Below are positions 25,329-31,531 of a stretch of DNA of 33,479 nucleotides, piece after piece. Each line of letters begins with the position of its first letter. Within the stretch, counting starts at the first letter, position 1. The notes beneath the pieces were generated by a model that was not told the origin of the DNA, made no database searches, and saw only the letters and a list, made by a program, of their open reading frames with translations. The DNA lies in assembly GCA_022711315.1 (NCBI GenBank), contig JAKLFG010000025.1:1-33479 (forward strand), in the 5' to 3' direction. This stretch comes from a bacterium (GTDB lineage Bacteria > UBP6 > UBA1177 > JAKLFG01). A program made the position numbers and the translations under genes.

Positions 25329-26257
25329 TGAACATGATAGGTAAGCAGAGGTCTTTCATGAAACTGTTCTTTTATGCGATCGCCGCGTCGTTCTCCGTTC
25401 TGATGTTCTCCTGCGCCTCCGCGCCGAAACAGTCGGGCGATGCGGCCGGGCCGTCGGCCGGCGACTCCGGCGGGCGGCTTATCAGCGCCGATCCCGCGGC
25501 GCGCCCCGAATGGCTCTCGATCACCGGCTACGCCCGTCAGGGAGGCAAATGGTATTTCGTCGGCGAATCGTCCCGGTCGCGCTCCGACGAGGATGCCCGA
25601 GCCAAGGCGCTCCTCAACGGTCTGGCGCTCGTTTCCAGCCAATTCGGCGTGAAGGTCTCGAGTGAACTGGTCACACGGGAGCAGGACTCGAACGGCAATT
25701 ATTCCTACGATATCGGCGTCAAGAACAAACTGACCGGCGCGCCGATCCGCATCAAGGACTACAAACTGGACGGCACCTATGTAGAGAAATGGGACCGCGG
25801 CGCCGTCGAGTTCGATGCCCGCGCGCTCATCGCGATACCGGACGAGGAGATAGCCCGCATCCGCAAGGAGATAGAGGCGCTCTGCGGGTGGGGCGTGCTT
25901 TCGTCGCGTCCCGACCTGCAGGAGGACATGACCCGGCTCGTCAAAGAGTTCGCGCAGACGAAGAAACTCAATCTTCAGCCGAATAGCGTAATGATATCTG
26001 ATGGTTATTCTGTTCTTGCCTTGGCGGGTCAGTCACCGGATGCCGCCTTCTTCCTTGTGGTGAAGGTACCGCCGGTCACCCCCAAGAATGTCGACGGCGA
26101 ATGGTATGCCGATGTCGCCGTGACGGCCGAATATATCTCGCTCACCGAGAACAAGGTCGTCTCTTCATTCAGCGCTTCGGCGCGGGGAGCCGCGTATGGC
26201 GAGGCGGCGGCGGTCAAGGACGGGTTCCTGAAGGCGTTCCAGAAGATGATGCAGTAG
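25328..26257 (+). CDS. LPP20-like lipoprotein
   Basis: A 309-residue predicted lipoprotein. Seen: basic N-terminus, hydrophobic segment and lipobox MFSC; then PEWLSITGYARQGGKWYFVGESS followed by DEDARAKALLNGLALVSSQFG, the PxW...VG...DAxxxA pattern of LPP20-type outer-membrane lipoproteins; the second half has FFLVVKV...EWYADVAVTAEYISL. The start at 25328 makes a TGATG junction with the receptor gene and has AGGAG five bases ahead. ATG 25358 (site GAGGT) would give a shorter signal peptide and cannot be excluded. It is coupled to the receptor upstream and the thioredoxin-like gene downstream, so it may be an accessory to the receptor or to envelope redox. That link is inference. Confidence 0.65.
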   Translation: MNMIGKQRSFMKLFFYAIAASFSVLMFSCASAPKQSGDAAGPSAGDSGGRLISADPAARPEWLSITGYARQGGKWYFVGESSRSRSDEDARAKALLNGLALVSSQFGVKVSSELVTREQDSNGNYSYDIGVKNKLTGAPIRIKDYKLDGTYVEKWDRGAVEFDARALIAIPDEEIARIRKEIEALCGWGVLSSRPDLQEDMTRLVKEFAQTKKLNLQPNSVMISDGYSVLALAGQSPDAAFFLVVKVPPVTPKNVDGEWYADVAVTAEYISLTENKVVSSFSASARGAAYGEAAAVKDGFLKAFQKMMQ

Positions 26258-26269
26258 GAGGAGGGATCC

Positions 26270-26773
26270 ATGAAACATCTGGTGATGATGCTCTTATGCC
26301 TGACCGGCCTGACGCTTTTCGCCGCCGGGAACGACCTCGATTTCGAACTGTACAACATCGGGGACCAACTGTACGACACCAAACAGATACGGGCGAAACC
26401 GAACCTGAAGCTCATTGCGGTCGATTTCTTTTCGATACACTGCGAGCCGTGCAAGAAGGCGCTCCCCGAATGGAGTAAGCTTTACGAAGCGTACAAGGGT
26501 AAGGGGCTCGAGATCATCGTCGTGGTCCTGCCGGTCGAGGATGATCGTGAGAAGGAACTCCAGAAGATAGAACTGTTCTTCAAGAACAACCCGATACCCT
26601 TTGCGCTCGCCTACGACAAATATAAACTGGTCGGCAAGAAATACGGCGTGGTGACGGCGCAGGGCTCGGCGCAGGTGCCGCAGGCCTTCGTCATAGACCG
26701 GGCCGGCAAACTCGTGTTCAAGTCGGAGGGGCACGACGAGGTGGTCAAAAAGATAAAGGATGTCCTCAAGTGA
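26270..26773 (+). CDS. Exported thioredoxin-fold (TlpA/ResA-like) protein
   Basis: A 167-residue exported thioredoxin-like protein. Seen: signal peptide (1-19), the redox motif CEPC (C58, C61) in the context FFSIHCEPCKKALPEW, a typical AhpC/TSA-Redoxin (TlpA) insert region, and the cis-proline region QVPQAFVIDRAGKL. These proteins reduce disulfides or cytochrome c apoproteins in the periplasm. No cytochrome or Ccm gene is nearby; the receptor and LPP20-like protein in the same operon, and the Cys-rich surface proteins in the window, suggest thiol handling for exported proteins (inference). GGAGGAGGG precedes the start 12 bases after the previous stop. Confidence 0.85.
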   Translation: MKHLVMMLLCLTGLTLFAAGNDLDFELYNIGDQLYDTKQIRAKPNLKLIAVDFFSIHCEPCKKALPEWSKLYEAYKGKGLEIIVVVLPVEDDREKELQKIELFFKNNPIPFALAYDKYKLVGKKYGVVTAQGSAQVPQAFVIDRAGKLVFKSEGHDEVVKKIKDVLK

Positions 26774-26792
26774 CGGCATCTTTGAATAAATT

Positions 26793-26820
26793 TTGCATTT
26801 CAGGGTCGAACGGGTACCAT
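26793..26820 (+). promoter_or_regulatory. Predicted sigma70 promoter for the 26876-29686 operon
   Basis: TTGCAT (26793-26798), a 16-base spacer, TACCAT (26815-26820), with a leader of about 50 bases before the first gene. Confidence 0.5.
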
Positions 26821-26875
26821 GCGGAGGCTGTCCGCGTTGATTTGGAAACAACATCCGTGATAGGGGAGGATATTC

Positions 26876-27580
26876 ATGCTGAACGGTAAGAAGTGGATGG
26901 GTCTTGTCGTGCTTGGTGTCGCGATGCTGTTGTTCGCGGCTCCGCTCATGGCGCAGGAAAAAAGCGCAAAGCCGCGTATCGCGGTGCTCGACATCAATCC
27001 GTCGGGCGTCCCGCAGACACTCGCGGTCTCGGTCACCGACCTGTTCTCCACGGAGATGGTGAACACCGGGATGTTCGAGGTCGTCGAGCGGATGCAGGTG
27101 GCGAAGATCCTCAACGAGATGGGGTTCCAGCAGACCGGTGTGACCGACAGCTCGGCCGCGGTCGAGGTCGGCAAGATGCTCAACACCAAACTCGTCGTCA
27201 TCGGCACCATCGGCAAACTGGGCCAGAAACTGGTCCTGACCGCCAAGATCGTCGAGGTCGAGAAGGGCAAGATACTGTTCGCCGAAAAAGAGATGGCGAA
27301 CGGAGAGGACGATCTGGTCGGCGCCTGTGAGGAGTTGGCCAACAAACTGGTGTTCAATATCACCGGCGTCAAGGTGAAGAATCGTAAGACCTCCCGGGTG
27401 CAGGGGACCTCCGCGGCGCCTGCCCCGCAGACCACGGCCCAGCCGGCCCCCGCGACGCAACCGGCTCCGGCGGAGACCAAGGCGGACCCGAAAAAGAAAT
27501 CGGACAAGAAGCCGGTGAAGGAAAAGGACCCGGTCCGCAAGCATTCGAAAGAGGCGCTGAACGAACTCGACGATATGTGA
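26876..27580 (+). CDS. Exported CsgG/TolB-like protein with Ala/Pro/Lys-rich tail
   Basis: A 234-residue exported protein. Seen: signal peptide ending LMAQ (about 1-27), then a CsgG/TolB-N-like domain (about 32-165): RIAVLDINPSGV, the VTDLFSTEMVNTGMFEVVERMQ segment, ILNEMGFQQTG, VGKMLNTKLVVIGTIGKL, and KIVEVEKGKILFAEK. This is closer to the classical CsgG/TolB-like pattern (GxFxVVER..., GxxL.ADxLVxGxI) than the two domains at 5548 and 8420. The tail (about 170-234) is low-complexity, AlaProThr then Lys-rich. It starts the overlapping run that includes the Fe-S gene. In that family it is often a lipoprotein or periplasmic accessory protein; here no lipobox is visible. Function unknown. Confidence 0.7.
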   Translation: MLNGKKWMGLVVLGVAMLLFAAPLMAQEKSAKPRIAVLDINPSGVPQTLAVSVTDLFSTEMVNTGMFEVVERMQVAKILNEMGFQQTGVTDSSAAVEVGKMLNTKLVVIGTIGKLGQKLVLTAKIVEVEKGKILFAEKEMANGEDDLVGACEELANKLVFNITGVKVKNRKTSRVQGTSAAPAPQTTAQPAPATQPAPAETKADPKKKSDKKPVKEKDPVRKHSKEALNELDDM

Positions 27581-28065
27581 TCCTGTCGGTGTCCGCCGTA
27601 CAACCCCCCAGAACCGACGAACCGGTCGCCAAGCGCTGTGTGCGGTGCGGTCGGTGTCTTGCGGCGTGTCCCTTCTATCTCGAGACGCGGCGGGAAGAGT
27701 ATTCTCCCCGCGGGCGGGTCGTGCTGACCGAAAAGACAGGGATGCCCGACACGGTGAGATGTTTCGCCTGCCACAACTGCGGTACGGTGTGTCCCTACGA
27801 ACTTTCGCCGCTCGATCGTCCGGGCCAGAAGGCGGGGCCGGATCTTTCCCCGATCGAGGCGACCCTCTTCGCTCTTGTCTTTTATGGTGCCGAGCCTTCG
27901 AGCGACCATGCGGCGGATCCCGGGATACGGGCGTGGATGGCGAAAAAGGGGCTCATACAGGAGGATGCGGCGCTCGCTCGGGCGAAACGCTTCCCGAACG
28001 GGGAACTCTTTCACCCGTTCCTCGTGATGCCCGGAGAGAAGGATAAAGAAGGGAGATCGACATGA
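27577..28065 (+). CDS. Stand-alone two-cluster ferredoxin-type protein (GlcF/LutA/HdrC-like Fe-S domain)
   Basis: A 162-residue Fe-S protein without signal peptide. Seen: first cluster C21-x2-C24-x2-C27-x3-CP with FYLETRREEYSPRGRV behind it, then second cluster C62-x2-C65-x2-C68-x3-CP. This pair and the EYSPRGR motif resemble the N-terminal Fe-S domain of GlcF/LutA glycolate/lactate oxidase subunits, but the CCG domains that normally follow are missing; HdrC is another single-domain relative. The GTG start overlaps the previous stop by four bases (GTGA), as in the next junctions (ATGA), which supports it. It probably carries electrons for an unknown partner; why it sits in an envelope operon is unclear. 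Confidence 0.72.
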   Translation: MILSVSAVQPPRTDEPVAKRCVRCGRCLAACPFYLETRREEYSPRGRVVLTEKTGMPDTVRCFACHNCGTVCPYELSPLDRPGQKAGPDLSPIEATLFALVFYGAEPSSDHAADPGIRAWMAKKGLIQEDAALARAKRFPNGELFHPFLVMPGEKDKEGRST

Positions 28066-28991
28066 AAGGACCGTTCTTGATCGCCGGATCGCTGCTCGCG
28101 CTCTCCTTCCTCCATGCCGAACCGTCGGCCCAACCGGGCCGGGCCGTGCCGATCGCCCCGCAGGCCGCGCCGCTTTCGGCCGAACCGTCGGTGCCTGCCG
28201 ATCTTGATGCCCGGCTGAAGGGGGCGGGGCTCAACTGGCTGCAGGTCCGGGTCAACCAGTCGGTCGCGCGTATCATCCGCGAGAAAAAGGTGTCGCTGGA
28301 GGAAATCAACGAGTACCTGTACCTCATGGCGGTGCCCAATTTCGCCTACCGCGGCGATGCGGGCGAGGAACGGCTCGGCAACGATATGATGGGCCTCTTG
28401 GGGACGATAAAGACGGGAGAGGATGTCGAGATCATGGAAATGCAATGGTCCGAGATGGCCGGCATGGGGCTTCCGTTCCGCAAGAGGATCATCGATGCGC
28501 TCCTTTTCCCCCCCGACTATTTCAAGGACGCGATAGATCTCACCTTCTTCGTCAATATGCATGTCCTGACGGCCCGGATCGGCGCGGCGCTTTCGGTGCG
28601 GCCCGGGCTCAAGCCGCTCTATAACAGCCAGCAGAAGTTCTATCGCCTCAAAAATGAGTCGCTCCAGCTCATCTACATCGTCAACATCCCCAATGTCGCC
28701 TATGAGATGGTCTATACCGGCGAGCCGCTCGAGAATGTGATCAAGAAGTATCTGCAGGAGGTGGATCTCTTGTTCCCGCTCCTGGAACGGTACGAGAAAC
28801 GCATCCTTTCCGACAAGGCGCTTTCCTACGACGGACGCTATGTGAAAGGCAAGAACATCTTTATCGACCTCTGGTTCCTTCACGAGAGGGTCAAGGGGTC
28901 CGCCGGAGAGGCGGAGGCGCTGTTGGAAAAAGCGCTGAAGCACCAACCGGTCGAGGTGAGCGGTTCTGAGAAGAAAGGGAATTCCCGATGA
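28062..28991 (+). CDS. Exported protein of unknown function with internal PNxAY repeat
   Basis: A 309-residue exported protein that I do not recognise. Seen: signal peptide (about 1-19), a short Ala/Pro linker, then two internal repeats: one near residues 85-113 with YLMAVPNFAY...GEERLGN, the other near 203-231 with YIVNIPNVAY...GEPLENV. The rest is helix-rich, and the protein has no Cys in these parts. ATGA overlaps join it to the ferredoxin-type gene upstream and to the zinc-ribbon membrane protein downstream, so it is translationally coupled to both. Possible periplasmic partner of the membrane protein; no catalytic motif can be named. Confidence 0.6.
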   Translation: MKGPFLIAGSLLALSFLHAEPSAQPGRAVPIAPQAAPLSAEPSVPADLDARLKGAGLNWLQVRVNQSVARIIREKKVSLEEINEYLYLMAVPNFAYRGDAGEERLGNDMMGLLGTIKTGEDVEIMEMQWSEMAGMGLPFRKRIIDALLFPPDYFKDAIDLTFFVNMHVLTARIGAALSVRPGLKPLYNSQQKFYRLKNESLQLIYIVNIPNVAYEMVYTGEPLENVIKKYLQEVDLLFPLLERYEKRILSDKALSYDGRYVKGKNIFIDLWFLHERVKGSAGEAEALLEKALKHQPVEVSGSEKKGNSR

Positions 28992-29686
28992 CCCGGTGCC
29001 TCCATTGCGGCTACGAGAACAACAACCCTTCCTATTGCGCCGGGTGCGGTCGCGGCCTGACCCGATCGATCGCGGGGCCTGTGTGCTGCGGACCCGATCA
29101 GGCCGTTTCTCTGGTCGACGAGATGCGACAGGCGGTCGAACGGGTGTTCCCCTCGGAGACCTCCTCGAGCGAAGAACCGTTCATGGCCCGTCCCGCCGCC
29201 GCCGGCATCGATGTGAGTCGTATCGCGGCGGAAAGCGGCCTGTTCATCGTCGGCGAGGCGCGCTACGAGCCCCTGACCGGTAAAGAGACCGCCCGAGGGT
29301 TCTTCCTCGAAACGGCGGTCGTCATCGTCGTCTCCCTGCTCCTCGCCTTCATCTCGAAGGTCTGGGGGCACTATGGGGTCGTGGCGGCGACCAAGGTCTA
29401 TCTGGTATCCTTCATGGCGCTCTCCTCCGCCACCTGGCTCCTGTTCCCGTACCTGTTCGGCTCTTCTCCGCTGGTGGCGCTCCTGTTCCGCTTTTCGCTG
29501 ATACGGCAGGAACGGAAAAGCGCACAGGGAGACGCCGCGGCGACCCTCCTCCTCTGGTTCGTCTCACTCTCCTATTCGCTTATCCCGCTTCTGTTCGCCG
29601 AATACCTGTACCTCATGGTGGCGCGGGACCACTATCAGCCGCTTTCGTTCCAACTGAGCGATATCCGGTATATGAGAGCCTGTTAA
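28988..29686 (+). CDS. Zinc-ribbon multi-span membrane protein
   Basis: A 232-residue membrane protein with N-terminal zinc ribbon CLHC...CAGC (C4, C7, C17, C20), a soluble stretch (about 30-100), then three to four hydrophobic segments (around 105-123, 133-160 and 190-212), among them FFLETAVVIVVSLLLAFI. The membrane half recalls Yip1/RDD-like small membrane proteins, but no signature is clear. It is coupled by ATGA overlap to the exported PNxAY-repeat protein and is the last gene of the overlapping run; the HIT gene starts 16 bases later. The ribbon is placed like those of the DUF1566 proteins at 6651 and 7490, which may be a local trend. Function unknown. Confidence 0.62.
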   Translation: MTRCLHCGYENNNPSYCAGCGRGLTRSIAGPVCCGPDQAVSLVDEMRQAVERVFPSETSSSEEPFMARPAAAGIDVSRIAAESGLFIVGEARYEPLTGKETARGFFLETAVVIVVSLLLAFISKVWGHYGVVAATKVYLVSFMALSSATWLLFPYLFGSSPLVALLFRFSLIRQERKSAQGDAAATLLLWFVSLSYSLIPLLFAEYLYLMVARDHYQPLSFQLSDIRYMRAC

Positions 29687-29702
29687 CGAGGAGGTTCCGG
29701 AC

Positions 29703-30041
29703 ATGAGCGACTGTATCTTCTGCCGCATAGCGCGGGGCGATATCCCGGCGAAAAAGGTCATCGAGAACGACCGGTTCGTCGTCTTTCACGACATCAGTCC
29801 GCTCTACAAGGTCCATCTGCTCATCGTTCCCAAACGACACATCGCCTCGGTCAACGAGGTCGATGCCGCCTCCGGCGATGCCCTTGCGGGGATATTCGAC
29901 ATCGCCCGCGAGGCGGCCGGGAAGGTCGGGGTGGCCGGGAACGGGTATCGGCTCACGGTCAACACCGGTCGCGACGCCGGGCAGGTGGTGCACCATTTCC
30001 ACATGCACCTGCTCGCCGGAGAGAGCCTGCGGCCTCTCTGA
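29703..30041 (+). CDS. HIT-family nucleotide hydrolase (HINT type)
   Basis: A 112-residue protein of the histidine-triad superfamily, HINT/PKCI branch. It hydrolyses nucleoside phosphoramidates or related adenylated or guanylated compounds in the cytoplasm. Seen: the zinc-binding-like start CIFCRIARGDIPAKKV (C4, C7), the conserved HLLIVPKRHI, and the histidine triad VVHHFHMHLLAG (H98, H100, H102). The length is typical. GAGGAGGTT lies 8-9 bases before the start. It may be cotranscribed with the preceding membrane-protein gene and with the protease after it. Confidence 0.93.
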   Translation: MSDCIFCRIARGDIPAKKVIENDRFVVFHDISPLYKVHLLIVPKRHIASVNEVDAASGDALAGIFDIAREAAGKVGVAGNGYRLTVNTGRDAGQVVHHFHMHLLAGESLRPL

Positions 30042-30111
30042 CGGTGCAGGGAATAAGGTCGGGACGCTCTGTGTTGTAAGTAAAGACCATGTGAGTATAG
30101 AGAGGTCGAAG

Positions 30112-31446
30112 ATGAAGAAAGTGTTCGGTATGTTCGCGATCATCCTCTTTTCCGGTGCGCTTCTGGCGACCGGTACGATGCAGGATCTCGAAAGGGAGGT
30201 GACCCTTATCAGCGAAAAGGCGCAGAAGAGCGTCGCCTTCATCAAGGTGGTCAAGCAGGGACGCGGCGGCATGGGGATGGACCCCTTCTGGGACATGCTC
30301 CGGGATTTCGGCTTCCGCGGCCAGAACCCCCGTTTCAATCCGCAACAGGAGGGCTTGGGCAGCGGGTTCGTGATGAATGCAAAGGAAGGCCTGCTCGTTA
30401 CCAATAACCATGTGATCGAAGGGGCCGACAAGATAGAGGTGACCATAAACAAAAAGACCTTCCCGGCGAAACTCGTCGGCACCGATCCGAAGACCGACAT
30501 CGGTCTGTTGCGCATCGAGAAATTCGCCGCCGGCGACATCGAGTCGTTGCCGCTTGCCGATTCCGACGCGGTCAAGGTGGGCAGTTTCGCCATCGCGGTC
30601 GGGAATCCGTTCGGCCTGTCGCAGTCGGTATCGTTCGGCATCGTGTCGGCAAAGGGACGGTCGAATGTGAACATCACCGAGTACGAGGATTTCATCCAGA
30701 CCGATGCCGCGATAAACCCCGGGAACTCGGGCGGGCCGCTCCTCAACATCAGGGGCGAGGTCATCGGCATGAACAGCGCGATATTCTCGAAATCGGGTGG
30801 CTACATGGGCATCGGGTTCGCGGTGCCGTCGAACATGATAAAGAACATCACCGACCAGTTGCGCGGCGGCAAAAAGATCAAACGGGCGATGATGGGGGTC
30901 AACATACAGGACCTCACCCCCGAACTCGCCAAGCATCTGGGCTTGCCGGAGAATCAGGCGGGGGTTCTGCTCTCTTCGGTCGCGAAGGGAAGCCCCGCCG
31001 AGAAGGCGGGCATGAGGAAGGGGGATGTGGTGGTGTCGTTCGACGGCAAGCCGGTCGAGTCGTCGGCGCAACTGCGCAACCTCGTCGCCTTCAGCGCCTT
31101 TGACCGCAAGATACCGGTGGTCGTCTCCCGTGACGGGAAGCAGGTCTCCCTCGCTCTCGTCCTTTCCGATAGATTCGAGTTCGAACAGGGCGGTGACGAT
31201 GAGGGGCAGGCGAACGATTTCGGGTTCGGGGTCATCGAAAAGAACGGCAAGATGCTGGTCGACCGGGTCGATCCTCAGTCGATAGCGGCGATGGCGGGCT
31301 TGCGCGAGGGCGACATCATCGAAGAGGTCAACCGCAAGCCGGTCCGTAACCAGAAAGAATTCAACGCGGCCATGGGTCAGTCGAAGTCGGTACTCCTGCT
31401 CATCGATCGTAAGGGGCGACAGTTCTTTGTCGTCATAAACCGTTAA
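30112..31446 (+). CDS. degP: HtrA/DegP-family periplasmic serine protease with two PDZ domains
   Basis: A 444-residue exported trypsin-like protease and chaperone of envelope quality control. Seen: signal peptide (about 1-21), catalytic triad H100 (TNNHVIEGA), D129 (TDIGLLRI) and S206 (NPGNSGGPL), then PDZ1 (MGVNIQDLTPELAKHLG...GSPAEKAGMRKGDVVVSF) and PDZ2 (LVDRVDPQSIAAMAGLREGDIIEEV). The start at 30112 follows AGAGGTCGAAG; the long frame upstream runs through the HIT gene and is rejected. Length fits DegQ/DegP. It fits the window's large load of exported Cys-rich and repeat proteins, whose folding could stress the envelope. A promoter of its own is not obvious in the 70-base gap. Confidence 0.94.
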   Translation: MKKVFGMFAIILFSGALLATGTMQDLEREVTLISEKAQKSVAFIKVVKQGRGGMGMDPFWDMLRDFGFRGQNPRFNPQQEGLGSGFVMNAKEGLLVTNNHVIEGADKIEVTINKKTFPAKLVGTDPKTDIGLLRIEKFAAGDIESLPLADSDAVKVGSFAIAVGNPFGLSQSVSFGIVSAKGRSNVNITEYEDFIQTDAAINPGNSGGPLLNIRGEVIGMNSAIFSKSGGYMGIGFAVPSNMIKNITDQLRGGKKIKRAMMGVNIQDLTPELAKHLGLPENQAGVLLSSVAKGSPAEKAGMRKGDVVVSFDGKPVESSAQLRNLVAFSAFDRKIPVVVSRDGKQVSLALVLSDRFEFEQGGDDEGQANDFGFGVIEKNGKMLVDRVDPQSIAAMAGLREGDIIEEVNRKPVRNQKEFNAAMGQSKSVLLLIDRKGRQFFVVINR

Positions 31447-31459
31447 TACGCCTTTCCCC

Positions 31460-31488
31460 TTGAAATCCTCCCGTTTTTAGAGTAACCT
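31460..31488 (+). promoter_or_regulatory. Predicted sigma70 promoter for the repeat lipoprotein
   Basis: TTGAAA (31460-31465), a 17-base spacer, TAACCT (31483-31488), followed directly by CCCTCC. Leader of about 38 bases. Confidence 0.45.
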
Positions 31489-31531
31489 CCCTCCATCCGA
31501 GGTCTTTTACCGATCCTTTGGAGGGAATACC

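Noticed and set aside
30041..30111. A dedicated promoter for degP (TTGTAA-16-TATAGA)
   Set aside because: The -10 would lie only a few bases before the ribosome site, leaving almost no leader, so it was not annotated.
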